This document shows positions 19,356-28,158 of a stretch of 64,000 nucleotides of DNA, piece by piece (within the stretch, counting starts at the first letter, position 1; each line of letters opens with the position of its first letter). The DNA lies in the NCBI RefSeq assembly GCF_022808935.1, contig NZ_JAKZFR010000001.1, positions 806,001 through 870,000 of the forward strand, written 5' to 3'. Source of the stretch: Geothrix sp. SG200. Its GTDB lineage: Bacteria > Acidobacteriota > Holophagae > Holophagales > Holophagaceae. A program made the translations under genes and the position numbers. Below the pieces are notes generated by a model that did no database searches, was not told the origin of the DNA, and saw only the letters and a program-made list of their open reading frames with translations.

Positions 19356-19358
19356 GCA

Positions 19359-19445
19359 GGCCTCGGTCCTCAGTCCTCAGGCCTCAGTGACACCTCGCCC
19401 TCCCCGTCCTTTACTGAGGACTGAGGACCGAAGCCTGAAGCCTCA
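19359..19445. repeat. Inverted repeat built of CCTCAGT heptads, copy 2
   Basis: The left arm at 19359-19390 and right arm at 19411-19445 are near reverse complements made of CCTCAGT / ACTGAGG units, with a 20-bp loop. The element fills the gap between the convergent truA and TonB-like genes and slightly enters the latter's stop codon. It matches the element at 1391-1545 in unit sequence. It could act as a two-way terminator. Confidence 0.7.
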
Positions 19446-20150
19446 ATCCAAATAGAACCCCACGCCCTGCCAGACTTTGAAGCGCGTCTTGCCGTCCAAC
19501 GAGGCGGCCGGGTCGAAGACGAGCTTCTTCGCCGCTTCCACGCAGGCCTCGTCCGCTTCCTTCTCGTCGGGACCGTCCCCGGGAAGGCCCTGGATCAGCC
19601 GTGAGGCGACCACTTCGCCCTTCTCGTTGACCAGGACGTTCACCACGACGACCCCCTTGGGCCGGGCCTTGAAGAAGCCCGAGGACTTCAGGCGCGGAAC
19701 CACCCGGTTCAGGTTGATGGGGCGGGCGGGCTGGACATCCTGGCTCAACACCACCAGATCGCCCTCCACTGGAACAGCGCTCGCCTTGGCGCGAAGCTGC
19801 TCATTCTCCGCCTGGAGCTTCGCCGCCTCGGCCTTGGCATCCTCGGCCTCCTGGCGGGCGGCCTTCACGTCCTTCAGGATGGCGTCGCCGCCCCGCTCGT
19901 TCTCCTTGAGCGAGGCGCGGACCTGGTCCAGCTCCTTCCGGGCGGCCTCCGCCTCGGTCTTGGACAGGTCCCGGGCCTTCTGGGCCGCGGCCAGTTCCTG
20001 CTGGATGTCCTCGGTGGCCGCGAGCCGCTGTTTGAGGCTGTCCCGCTCTTCCGTGAGCCGCTTCACCTGGGCCTGGAGCTGGGCGGCCGTGGGCTTCTTC
20101 GCCGCAGCGAGGGGCAGGGTGATCAGCAGCAGGGCGATGGCAATCCGCAT
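19443..20150 (-). CDS. Exported coiled-coil protein with TonB-like C-terminus
   Basis: 235 aa. MRIAIALLLITLPLAAA is a signal peptide. Residues about 20-115 are heptad-rich coiled coil (Ala, Glu, Lys, Gln). The last 90 residues resemble the TonB/energy-transducer C-terminal fold: VVVVNVLVNEKGEVVASRLIQG, then a helix with EACVEAAKKLVFDPA. Periplasmic location is inferred. The longer open frame to 20273 is rejected, since it would overlap the upstream gene and bury the signal peptide. It lies 22 bp behind the PATAN gene, probably one operon. Confidence 0.75.
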   Translation of the reverse strand: MRIAIALLLITLPLAAAKKPTAAQLQAQVKRLTEERDSLKQRLAATEDIQQELAAAQKARDLSKTEAEAARKELDQVRASLKENERGGDAILKDVKAARQEAEDAKAEAAKLQAENEQLRAKASAVPVEGDLVVLSQDVQPARPINLNRVVPRLKSSGFFKARPKGVVVVNVLVNEKGEVVASRLIQGLPGDGPDEKEADEACVEAAKKLVFDPAASLDGKTRFKVWQGVGFYLD

Positions 20151-20172
20151 GGCACCTCCGGATCCGGGGGGA

Positions 20173-21300
20173 TCAGCGCAGGGCGGCACCCGCCTGATCG
20201 CTCCCCTTGATGGGTTTCGATGTCCTGAGAATCCCACGCTTGATGAGGCGGGAGAAGATGGCAAGGCATTCATCCTGCTCGAAAGGCGCGATGGACAGGA
20301 TGTCGCGGATCGACCACAGGCCGTTCACGCGGGTGGCCAGGAAGGCCTCGTTGGATCCGAGATCGGTGGTCACCAGCTGATCCAGGCTCACCGCCAATTC
20401 GGGCACCAGCTCCTGATCCAGCTTCTTGTCCTCCAGGAGGTTCTGGACCACGGCCATCATCCGGCCCGCGTCCAGGTGTCTGGGCTGATCCTGGAGGATG
20501 CGCCGAAGCTCCTCCTGGGCCTCCTGGAGCTTCTGCGTCTCCATGAAGGCGCGGGCCCGCTGGAGGTGGAGGCTCGGGTTCTCGCCCAGCCCGCCGCCTG
20601 GATCCACGATGCGGACCAGGCCCTTCTCGTGGAGGTCGAAGAGCAGCTTGTTGATCTTGTACTCGGGCATGCGGATGGTGAGCATGAGCTGGTCCACGCG
20701 GACCTGCCCATCCATGCGCGCCAGGATGTCCGCGTCCTCGGGGGCGAGGGGCAGGCGTTCGGCGATGGCCTCGGGGATGGGCGCGAGCACGGCGTCGCCG
20801 CCCCGGATGATCCGCCGGATGCGCTTCCATTCATCCATCCGGCGCGCGCCCTCCAGCACGATGCCGGTGACGTCGAGGCTGAGCAGCATGGACTTCTGAT
20901 GGGAATCGACACCGTCGTGGTAGTCGAAGCTGCCCACGCTCCAGAGGAACGTGTCGTAGATGCTCTCCTCGACCTTCACCTGGACGATGCGCCGGATCTC
21001 CGCCTCGGTGACCAGGTGGCGATCGACGAGGATGCGTCCGAGCAGCTGCTGCTCGTCCTCCTGGGTGGCCAGGGCCTCGCGCAGCTGGTCCTCGGTGATG
21101 CGGTTGAAGGCGAGCAGGTACTGGCCCAGGTACTCCCTGGGATCGGAGGACCAGACACTGGTGATGCGGCCCTCATGGAGCGCCACGCGCTTGGTGTGCA
21201 GGGGACCGCGGAGCTCCAGCACGCCGGATTTCTTGCCGACGGCCAGCCACTGGAAGAGGTCTTCCAGGCCCATCGTCGCCAGATCACCGCTCAGGGCCAA
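20173..21300 (-). CDS. DUF4388 (PATAN) domain protein
   Basis: 375 aa. The N-terminal 100 residues (LSGDLATMGLEDLFQWLAVG, then GVLELRGP and VALHEGRITSVWSSDPREYL) match the DUF4388/PATAN module found in two-component and gliding-related proteins of Myxococcota, Desulfobacterota and Acidobacteriota. The middle contains a helical region, and the C-terminal third repeats a winged-helix-like pattern (VNGLWSIRDILSIAPF). No enzymatic site is seen. Cytoplasmic signalling or scaffold role is inferred. Confidence 0.78.
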   Translation of the reverse strand: MALSGDLATMGLEDLFQWLAVGKKSGVLELRGPLHTKRVALHEGRITSVWSSDPREYLGQYLLAFNRITEDQLREALATQEDEQQLLGRILVDRHLVTEAEIRRIVQVKVEESIYDTFLWSVGSFDYHDGVDSHQKSMLLSLDVTGIVLEGARRMDEWKRIRRIIRGGDAVLAPIPEAIAERLPLAPEDADILARMDGQVRVDQLMLTIRMPEYKINKLLFDLHEKGLVRIVDPGGGLGENPSLHLQRARAFMETQKLQEAQEELRRILQDQPRHLDAGRMMAVVQNLLEDKKLDQELVPELAVSLDQLVTTDLGSNEAFLATRVNGLWSIRDILSIAPFEQDECLAIFSRLIKRGILRTSKPIKGSDQAGAALR

Positions 21301-21409
21301 GACCTTGCCTCCCGTTCCGTCAAGGGTACCTCGATCCTTGGCTGGAACCCAGGACGATCAGGAATATCCAAGCTTCGCGCCGCCTGATCCGCGGCCGATC
21401 TGGCTTTCG

Positions 21410-22399
21410 TCAGAGCCGGTCCAGGGTGGCGCGGATGGCCTGGTTCAGCAGGTCGGGGTGGTGCCGCGCCATGGGGGCCTCTGGATCCAGCAGGGGGAAC
21501 CGGTGCACGGGAATGCCCAGGACCTCGCTGGCGGGCGCGGAGATGGGCTCGCCACCCTCCTCCCGGTACCGGGCGAGCATGTCGGGGCGGAGCGGCGCCG
21601 AATTGGCGATCACCGCCGAAATGCCGACGCGCCCGAAGGCGGCGATGGCGGCCACATGGTTCTCCAGGTCCATCCCGGAGGATTCCCCTGGCTCGGTCAT
21701 GAGGTTGGCCACGTAGATCACCGGGGCCCGGGAGATGGCTACCGCTTCCTGCAGCTCGGAGAGCAGGAGGTTGGAGATGGTGGAGGTGTACAGGCTGCCT
21801 GGGCTGAGGATCACCAGGTCCGCCCGCAGGAGGGCCAGCACGGCCTCGGGCAGGGGCTCGGCGTCCGCGGGCTCCATCCAGAGGCGGGCCAGGGGAGGGC
21901 GGCAGGAGCCCACGGCGGTCTCGCCCTGATAGAGGCACCCGTCCATGTCCTCGGCGCAGAGGGTGATGGGAACCACGGTCGAGGGGAAGAGGCGTCCCAC
22001 CGTCACCAGCACCCCCGAGAGCTGGCGGATGGCGCGGACCCAATCTCCCGTCAAATCCGCCAGGGCCCAGAGCATCAGGTTTCCCAGGGAGTGGCCCGAC
22101 AGGCTGCCGTCTCCCTTGAACCGGTAGTTCAGGAGGTCCGAGAGCGCCGAATCCTCCAGCGTCAGCGCCGAGAGGCAGTTGCGGAGGTCCCCGGGCGGGA
22201 TGCCGCCCAGCTCGTCGCGGAGCCGGCCGGAGGATCCGCCGTTATCGGATACGGTGACGATGCCCGTGAGCTTCCAGGGGTCGCGGCTCCGCCCCGCCTC
22301 GCGCTTCAGGGCCCGCAGCAGCGCGGCGAGGCCGGTGCCCCCGCCCAGGGCCACCACTTTCAGCGGCTGGTCGGCATGGAGACCCAGGGGGCCCGGCAC
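21410..22399 (-). CDS. YvcK/CofD-like gluconeogenesis factor
   Basis: 329 aa. The N-terminal VVALGGGTGLAALLRALK and TVSDNGGSSGRLRDELGG segments match the YvcK (YbhK, CofD-like) family. These proteins bind nucleotide sugars and affect the switch between carbon use and cell-wall synthesis. The SPGSLYTSTISNLL segment near the middle is also typical. It is 18 bp behind the TPR-like gene, so probably co-transcribed. Confidence 0.88.
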   Translation of the reverse strand: MPGPLGLHADQPLKVVALGGGTGLAALLRALKREAGRSRDPWKLTGIVTVSDNGGSSGRLRDELGGIPPGDLRNCLSALTLEDSALSDLLNYRFKGDGSLSGHSLGNLMLWALADLTGDWVRAIRQLSGVLVTVGRLFPSTVVPITLCAEDMDGCLYQGETAVGSCRPPLARLWMEPADAEPLPEAVLALLRADLVILSPGSLYTSTISNLLLSELQEAVAISRAPVIYVANLMTEPGESSGMDLENHVAAIAAFGRVGISAVIANSAPLRPDMLARYREEGGEPISAPASEVLGIPVHRFPLLDPEAPMARHHPDLLNQAIRATLDRL

Positions 22400-22417
22400 G
22401 AGGATGGTCCTGCTGGC

Positions 22418-22948
22418 CTAGTGGCCTTCGGTGAAGGCGAAGAGCGGCGACTTCCGGACGGAGTTGAAGTCCGGCTCCATGTGCCACTGGAAGAGCAGGT
22501 CGCCGTCGAGCTCCACAGCCTTCTTCATGCTTTCCGCGGAGGCCTCGGCGTTCTCGGCCTGGGCGAAGGCCACGGCGCGCAGGTAGTGCAGGGTGCCCTG
22601 AGCGGGGTGCGACTTGATGGCCTTCTCCAGGAGCTTGAGGGCGCCATCCGTATCGCGCCGGTTGAGGCAGGCCTGGATCTCGGTGATGGCGTCGGCCGCG
22701 GCGGCCTTGGGGGGATGCAGCTTCGATTCGGCCAGGGCGCGATAGACCTCGGCCCGGCGCTTGACGGCCCAGTCACCGGCGGTCCGGGCTTCTTCCATCA
22801 GCGTGTCCAGGGCTTTCACGGCCTCGGCGTGCTTGCCGCCGTCCACCAGCTTCACGGCCTTCGCGAACGCCTCCGCGAACGGAGATGGCTGGCCGGCCGG
22901 GGCGTGGGTGGACTTGGGAGCTTGTTCTGACTTGGCTTTCGTAGCCAT
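22418..22948 (-). CDS. TPR-like helical repeat protein
   Basis: 176 aa from ATG 22948, which has GAGG 7 bp upstream. The Lys/Pro-rich N-terminus (about 30 residues) is followed by helical pairs that look like degenerate tetratricopeptide repeats: GGKHAEAVKALDTLMEEA, then DGALKLLEKAIKSHPAQGTLHYLR, then ENAEASAESMKKAVELDGDL. No signal peptide. A protein-protein interaction role is inferred. The longer frame to 23083 has a basic, unlikely N-terminus. Confidence 0.7.
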   Translation of the reverse strand: MATKAKSEQAPKSTHAPAGQPSPFAEAFAKAVKLVDGGKHAEAVKALDTLMEEARTAGDWAVKRRAEVYRALAESKLHPPKAAAADAITEIQACLNRRDTDGALKLLEKAIKSHPAQGTLHYLRAVAFAQAENAEASAESMKKAVELDGDLLFQWHMEPDFNSVRKSPLFAFTEGH

Positions 22949-23033
22949 ACGGGATCCTCTGGAAGCCTTGGAGAAACTATAGGATGACAGCTTTCCCCGG
23001 GCAAATCCCATGGCGGCGCCCCGGAATCGGCCG

Positions 23034-24224
23034 TCAAGCCTTGAACAAGGCCTTTTCGCGGTTGAGGAGCCGGGTGGAGACAAAGGTCATGAGCCCCGCC
23101 AGGCCTACCGTCATGGCGAAGGCCACGAGGTATTCGAGCTGGTCGAACTGCTGGCTGAAGAGCTTGCGGAGGGACAGGCAGACGTTCACCACGGGCACAT
23201 AGGTCAGGAAAGGCATCTTGTCCACGCCCGGGGCCATGGTGAACACGCCCAGGAACACGACCAGGAAGATGCCCGGCGTGATGGCGCTGCCCGCCTCGAT
23301 GGTGTTCCGGGCCTGGATGCCCATGAGCAGGATGAAGTTCGAGAAGAAGAGGCCCAGCGGCACCATGATCATGAAGGTGAGGCCCAGGGTCATGGGGTTG
23401 GCCACGGCCGCCAGGGCCTGCATGGAACTCGTGGCCCCGCCGGTCATGAAGGGGATGGAGAGGCCCATGCTCAGCAGGTTCAGCAGGGCCGCGATCACGC
23501 CCATGCTGAAGATGTAGAGCAGCTTGCCGAGGATGATCTGGTTCCTCGGCAGGCGGGTGGCCATGAGGCTCAGGAGGGTGTGGCGCTCCTTCTCCCCCGC
23601 TGTGGCGTAGATCCCGTGCTGCATCGATCCGGTGTACATCATGATCATCAGCAGGTAGGGGAGGATCCGCCCCATGACCTTGCCCATCTCCAGGGCCGGG
23701 TCCGCGGCGTTCTTCACGTCCAGCTTCAGGGGCTCTGCCAGCTGGGGGGACGCGCCAAGGCCCTCGAGCCGGGTCTGGATCCAGCTCTTCTCCTGGTTTC
23801 GCAGGGCTTCCTTGACCCGCCTCAAGGCCAGCTCCGAGGTGTGCTCGCTTTCATCGACGGTGGCGGTCAGGGAGAAGGTCTCGTGCTTTTGAAGCGCCTC
23901 CATCGCCCCGGGATCCGCCTCCAGGACCAGGTCCAGCTTCTGGTCCCGGACAGCCTGCCTGAGGTCGCCCTCGGGTTTTGGCACCAGCTCGAAGCGTTTC
24001 GGATCGGACCGCAGCGTCCCGGTAAGGGCGCCGGATGCATCCGCCAGATAGATGCGGCTGGCCTTGCCGCGGTTCTGGGCCTCATCCCGTTTCGCCATCT
24101 TGGCCATCATGCCGAAGATGGCCGGGTAGAGGAGGAAGGGCAGCACGAAGGCGAAGAAGAGGGTCTTGCGGTCCTTGGAGAGCTCCAGGAACTCCTTCTT
24201 GGCGATGAGCAGGGCGCCGCGCAT
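23034..24224 (-). CDS. ABC-2 type transporter permease (NatB-like)
   Basis: 396 aa. One N-terminal transmembrane helix (FAFVLPFLLYPAIFGMM), a large extracytoplasmic domain of about 150 residues, then five or six more helices. This is the ABC-2/NatB exporter layout. KKEFLELSKDRKTLF at the start is typical of the family. It exports an unknown substrate (sodium in the named NatAB system). The start codon overlaps the ATPase stop (ATGA), so the two are translated together. Confidence 0.88.
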   Translation of the reverse strand: MRGALLIAKKEFLELSKDRKTLFFAFVLPFLLYPAIFGMMAKMAKRDEAQNRGKASRIYLADASGALTGTLRSDPKRFELVPKPEGDLRQAVRDQKLDLVLEADPGAMEALQKHETFSLTATVDESEHTSELALRRVKEALRNQEKSWIQTRLEGLGASPQLAEPLKLDVKNAADPALEMGKVMGRILPYLLMIMMYTGSMQHGIYATAGEKERHTLLSLMATRLPRNQIILGKLLYIFSMGVIAALLNLLSMGLSIPFMTGGATSSMQALAAVANPMTLGLTFMIMVPLGLFFSNFILLMGIQARNTIEAGSAITPGIFLVVFLGVFTMAPGVDKMPFLTYVPVVNVCLSLRKLFSQQFDQLEYLVAFAMTVGLAGLMTFVSTRLLNREKALFKA

Positions 24225-24991
24225 CAGTGGCCTCCTTCGACTTCGGATTCCGCCGCCAGCTGGAAGAAGACTTCATCGAGGGTCTTCGCGCGCCGGGAGA
24301 GCAGCAGGTCCCTGGGCGGCGCGTCGCCATGCAGCTTGCCGTCGAAGATGATGCCCACACGATCGCAGATGTCCTCCACCATGGGCATGACGTGCGTGGA
24401 CACGATCACCGTGCGGCCCTCTTCGCGCATGATGCCGAGCAGGTCCAGGACAGTCTTGGCGGTGAGGACGTCCAGGCCCGTGGTGGGCTCGTCGAAGATC
24501 ACCACCTTGGGGTCGTGCAGCAGGGCTCGGGCGATGCTCACCTTCTGCTTCTGCCCCGAGGAGAACCCCTCCATCTTCACGTCCGCGAAATCCGCCAGCT
24601 GGAGCTTCTCCAGCAGGTGCATGCCCCGGCGCTCGGCGATCCGCGGGTCCACGTCCTGGAATTCGCCGAAGATCCGCAGCAGCTCCCTGGGCGTGAAGCG
24701 GGCGTAGACCCCCATGTCCGTGCTGAGGTAGCCCAGGCACCCGCGCACCGCCTCCGGCGCCTGGCGGGTCTCGTGGCCGCAGACGTGGATGGAGCCCGCA
24801 TCCGGATCCATGAGCCCGGCGATCATGCGCAGGGTGGTGGACTTGCCGGCGCCGTTGGGGCCCAGCAGGCCGTAGATCTCACCCGGCCTCACTTCCAGTG
24901 AGATCCCACGCACCGCGTCGATCCGCTTGGCGACATGGGTTTTCCTGTCCTTCACCGTGAAGGATTTGTGGACCTCGTGGAGCTGGATCAC
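24224..24991 (-). CDS. ABC transporter ATP-binding protein (NatA-like)
   Basis: 255 aa from GTG 24991 with GGAGG 4 bp upstream. Walker A is GLLGPNGAGKST, the signature is FSSGQKQKVSIARAL, and Walker B is VVIFDEPTTGLD, followed by the H-loop STHVMPMVED. It energises the permease encoded next to it. An open frame to 25066 is rejected because the GTG has the ribosome site and begins the domain. Confidence 0.93.
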   Translation of the reverse strand: MIQLHEVHKSFTVKDRKTHVAKRIDAVRGISLEVRPGEIYGLLGPNGAGKSTTLRMIAGLMDPDAGSIHVCGHETRQAPEAVRGCLGYLSTDMGVYARFTPRELLRIFGEFQDVDPRIAERRGMHLLEKLQLADFADVKMEGFSSGQKQKVSIARALLHDPKVVIFDEPTTGLDVLTAKTVLDLLGIMREEGRTVIVSTHVMPMVEDICDRVGIIFDGKLHGDAPPRDLLLSRRAKTLDEVFFQLAAESEVEGGH

Positions 24992-25096
24992 CGGACCTCC
25001 GGAAGGACAGGCCCCAGTGTAGGGGGAAGCGTGCTCCCCTGGCCCGGGGACCGGCGAATGGGCCAAACCGGCCGGCGAACGGGAGCGGCCGGGCCT

Positions 25097-25978
25097 TCAG
25101 TGGTGGCCGAGGGCACCCGTGGCGCTGAGTGCCAGCATCACCAGGCCCAGGCCCAGGCAGTAGACTGCGAAGCCATTGAGCTTCGGCTTCCGGGTGAAGC
25201 GGTCCAGGAGGCCGATGGCCAGGTACCCCGAGATGGCCGCCGCCAGGACGCCGATCCCGCAGAGCAGGGCGGGGGAGGCCGATCCCGCGGGGAAGGCCAG
25301 GTCCGCGGGCAGGGGCTGGTGCTTCAGGATGGGCTTCAACAGGCCCCGGAGCTCCACGGCCGCGGCGGCGGCGATCGTGGGCACCCCCAAGAGAAAGCTG
25401 AACCGCGTGGATTCAGGGAGGCGCAGGCCCTGGAACACGCCCATGGAGATGGTGGACCCGGACCGCGACAACCCGAAGCCGCCGCCGATGCCCTGGATGG
25501 CGCCCACGGCGAGGGCGTCCGAGGCGCGCAGGTCGCTGATCCCGCGCCCCGCCTGGTCCTCATGGCGCAGGTTGATCCGCTCGCGACTCAGGCGGTTGGC
25601 CAGATAGAGGAGGCCGGCGGTGCAGATCAGCCCGATCCCGTAGACCCAAAGGTGCTCCTTCGCCGCCTCCTTGACCGCCTTGGTGGCGAGGCCGAAGACC
25701 CCCGTGGGGATCATGGCGATGAAGAGCCACAGCGCCAGCTTCCGGCCTTCGGAATCCCGGCCCACGCAGCCCATGGCCACCTGGAGCAGTTCCCGGCGGA
25801 AGTAGATGATCAGGGCGATCAGCGTGCCCCCGTGCAGCAGGACGTCGAAGGCCAGCGGCATGGGCCGCCCGCCGAACATCAGGTGCTCCGCCAGCGTCAG
25901 GTGCGCCGTGGAGGATACCGGCAGGAATTCCGTCAGGCCCTGGATCAATCCCAGGAGGATGGCGTGCAGCAGGTTCAT
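25097..25978 (-). CDS. uppP: Undecaprenyl-diphosphatase
   Basis: 293 aa, polytopic membrane protein. LTEFLPVSSTAHL near the N-terminus carries the conserved Glu and Ser region, and GGFGLSRSGSTIS carries the second catalytic motif with Arg. UppP (BacA) recycles undecaprenyl diphosphate to the phosphate carrier at the periplasmic face, for cell-wall synthesis, and gives bacitracin resistance. Length fits the family. Confidence 0.95.
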   Translation of the reverse strand: MNLLHAILLGLIQGLTEFLPVSSTAHLTLAEHLMFGGRPMPLAFDVLLHGGTLIALIIYFRRELLQVAMGCVGRDSEGRKLALWLFIAMIPTGVFGLATKAVKEAAKEHLWVYGIGLICTAGLLYLANRLSRERINLRHEDQAGRGISDLRASDALAVGAIQGIGGGFGLSRSGSTISMGVFQGLRLPESTRFSFLLGVPTIAAAAAVELRGLLKPILKHQPLPADLAFPAGSASPALLCGIGVLAAAISGYLAIGLLDRFTRKPKLNGFAVYCLGLGLVMLALSATGALGHH

Positions 25979-26016
25979 TCAGTCCCTCGGCGCAAAGAAA
26001 CAGTGTGCCAGAGGAA

Positions 26017-26742
26017 TCAGGCCTCCCGCGGAAGCGCCCGCAGGATGGCCAGGTACTCACGGTGTTCCTTCCAGCCGCGCACCATGGCCAGGGCGCTCCA
26101 GATGAGGATGGCCAGCAGGAGGACTACCAGGATGATCTGGACGATGGTGGTGGCGGTTTCCATGGAGGGTTGACGATAGGACCGGGTGCTCCAGAAGGCC
26201 AGGAACGAGGCCAGGAACCAGAGCATGCACTCGCCGACCAGGACGGCGTAGGCCCGCGCTTCTTCGATGCCGCGGAGCATCCAGGGCATGGGGGCTAGGT
26301 AGAGGAGGGGGAGCCAGAGCGCGCCCAGGGAAGGCATGCTCACGCATGCGCCCGCCGGGATGGCGTGCAGGAACCCGGAAGCGAACCCCAGGATGCAGAG
26401 AATGAGGAAAACACCGATAAACAGGGCGATGCCCAGGATCCAGAACCACCGGCGGCGCTCGTAGGCGGCATCCGGGATGGCCTTGACCTCGCCAAGATCG
26501 CGATAGAGGACGCGGCCCAGGAGGGCTTTCAGGATCAGCCAGACAAACGGCGCGAGCAGCAGGTATTCCAGGAGGTAGCGCCCCATCAGGCGGATACCGA
26601 GCGCATCGACGTACATCGGCGCCGTCAGGAAGAGCACCGCCATGAGACCGCCCAGGGCTGTGGCCAGGCCGCTCTTGCGGGCCTGGAACGCGGCATAGTC
26701 CCGAGTCAGGGATTCGAGGGCCTTCAAGTCCGGCGTGTTCAT
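26017..26742 (-). CDS. Hypothetical membrane protein paired with a winged-helix regulator
   Basis: 241 aa, with about six hydrophobic helices (residues 25-45, 55-75, 98-120, 128-150, 165-185 and 198-222). No known family is recognised with certainty. The start overlaps the stop of the regulator (ATGA). Small regulators of this type are often paired with such membrane proteins. The Cys residues are in the helices. Function unknown. Confidence 0.75.
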   Translation of the reverse strand: MNTPDLKALESLTRDYAAFQARKSGLATALGGLMAVLFLTAPMYVDALGIRLMGRYLLEYLLLAPFVWLILKALLGRVLYRDLGEVKAIPDAAYERRRWFWILGIALFIGVFLILCILGFASGFLHAIPAGACVSMPSLGALWLPLLYLAPMPWMLRGIEEARAYAVLVGECMLWFLASFLAFWSTRSYRQPSMETATTIVQIILVVLLLAILIWSALAMVRGWKEHREYLAILRALPREA

Positions 26743-27062
26743 GGCTTTCCTTCCTTCGGGAGCAGGGCCCGGAGCTGCTGTTGGTAAGCGCGGAGGGCGG
26801 TCCGGCCGTCCTCCGTGATGCGGAAGCTGGTGACGGGGATGCGGCCCTGGAAGGCCTTGACGGTCTCCAGATAGCCCGCCGCCTCGAGCTTCTGGGTGTG
26901 GCTCGAGAGGTTGCCCTTGCTCAGCCCTGTGACCCGCTGGAGGAAGAGGAAGGACACTTCCTCCGCGGAGGCCAGGACGGTGAGGATTGCCAGCCGGGCC
27001 GGCTCGTGGACGATCCGGTCGAGGTCGAGGATGGCTCTGGGGTCAGGTCCGTTTTTGGGCAT
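26739..27062 (-). CDS. Small winged-helix transcriptional regulator
   Basis: 107 aa. The winged helix spans most of the protein: RLAILTVLASAEEVSFLFLQRVTGLSKGNLSSHTQKLEAAGYL holds helices 2 and 3, followed by the wing PVTSFRITEDGRTAL. It matches the one-domain MarR/ArsR-like group (winged-helix DNA-binding PF13601 type). It is translated with the membrane protein downstream. An inverted repeat one base upstream of its start codon is probably its own operator. No ribosome site is seen. Confidence 0.85.
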   Translation of the reverse strand: MPKNGPDPRAILDLDRIVHEPARLAILTVLASAEEVSFLFLQRVTGLSKGNLSSHTQKLEAAGYLETVKAFQGRIPVTSFRITEDGRTALRAYQQQLRALLPKEGKP

Positions 27063-27063
27063 G

Positions 27064-27090
27064 AAACAAGTTTGTAGCGCAAACCTGTTT
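27064..27090 (-). promoter_or_regulatory. Operator-like inverted repeat at the regulator start
   Basis: AAACAAGTTTG (27064-27074) and CAAACCTGTTT (27080-27090) form an 11-bp inverted repeat with one mismatch and a 5-bp spacer. It lies directly between the regulator ATG (27062) and a consensus -35 box TTGACA (27097-27092, minus strand). Binding here would block the promoter, so autorepression is the simple reading. Confidence 0.72.
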
Positions 27091-27091
27091 T

Positions 27092-27097
27092 GTCAAC
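27092..27097 (-). promoter_or_regulatory. Consensus -35 box of the regulator operon
   Basis: A perfect TTGACA on the minus strand lies 29 bp before the regulator ATG. A plausible -10 (TACAAA) is 14 bp downstream, a short spacer. With so little room the transcript would start at or within a few bases of the ATG, so it may be leaderless. Confidence 0.5.
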
Positions 27098-27128
27098 CCT
27101 CACCGCTCGTCCATGCTTGAATCTCCCC

Positions 27129-28157
27129 ATGCGATCCATCGACCTCCGCTCCGACACCGTGACCCAGCCCTCGAAGGAGATGCGTGCCGCCATGGCGGCC
27201 GCGGAAGTGGGAGACGACGTGCTGGAGCGCGATCCCACCATGGTCCGCCTGGAGGGCTGGGTGGCGGAGCTGCTCGGGATGGAGGCCGCCCTCTGGGTGC
27301 CGTCGGGCTGCATGGGCAACCTCATCGCCCTGATGCTGCACCTCAAGCGGGGCGACCGCTTCCTGGCGCCGGCCCAGGCCCACGTGCTGGGGTCCGAGCT
27401 GGGCACGGCCGCATGGCTGGCGGGCGGCATGCCCGAGGCCCTGGCCTGGGAAGGCGGCCCCGGCCGGCCCACGCCGGCCCAGGTGACGAAGGCCGCGGGA
27501 ACGCCTGGCCCCTACTACACCCTGCACACCACCCTGCTCTGCCTGGAGAACACCCACAACTTCGCCGGCGGCACCGTGACGCCGCGGGAGGAGCACCGCG
27601 CCCTCGTGGCCGCCGCGAAGGCCGCGAAGCTGGCGGTGCACCTGGACGGCGCGAGGATCTGGCACGCCGCCGCGGCGCTGGGGCTTCCGCCCTCCGCCCT
27701 CACCGAGGGCGCCGACACGGTGCAGGTCTGCCTCAGCAAGGGCCTGGGCGCGCCCATGGGCTCCCTCGTCTGCGGGTCGAAGTCCGCCGTGGCCGAGGCC
27801 CGGCGGCTCCGCAAGATGCTGGGAGGCGGCGTGCGCCAGGGCGGCGTGGTGGCGGCCGCGGGCCTGGTGGCCCTGGACTACCTGCCCCGCATCGTCGAAG
27901 ACCACGCCAAGACCCGGAGGCTGGCAGAGGGAATGCGGGCTTTCGGCATCGCGGCTCCCGCGCCCGAGACGAACATCCTGCTGGTGCCCGTGCCCAACGC
28001 CGCCGCGGCCCTGGCCGCCCTGGAAGCCGTCGGCGTCCGCGCCCTGCCGGTGGGATCGGCCATCCGCTTCATCCCCCACCGGGACATCGAGATGGCCGAC
28101 ATCGAAGAGGCCCTGCGCCGCATCGAGCCCCTGGCCCACCTCCTGCGGACCGCCTGA
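27129..28157 (+). CDS. ltaE: Low-specificity L-threonine aldolase
   Basis: 342 aa. It cleaves threonine or allo-threonine to glycine and acetaldehyde, using PLP. The N-terminal [19 protein letters not shown] and [13 protein letters not shown] segments are diagnostic, and the PLP Lys is in [15 protein letters not shown]. The start is ATG 27129; an in-frame upstream start at 27090 would fall in the operator. It is divergent from the small regulator. Confidence 0.92.
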   Translation: MRSIDLRSDTVTQPSKEMRAAMAAAEVGDDVLERDPTMVRLEGWVAELLGMEAALWVPSGCMGNLIALMLHLKRGDRFLAPAQAHVLGSELGTAAWLAGGMPEALAWEGGPGRPTPAQVTKAAGTPGPYYTLHTTLLCLENTHNFAGGTVTPREEHRALVAAAKAAKLAVHLDGARIWHAAAALGLPPSALTEGADTVQVCLSKGLGAPMGSLVCGSKSAVAEARRLRKMLGGGVRQGGVVAAAGLVALDYLPRIVEDHAKTRRLAEGMRAFGIAAPAPETNILLVPVPNAAAALAALEAVGVRALPVGSAIRFIPHRDIEMADIEEALRRIEPLAHLLRTA

Positions 28158-28158
28158 C

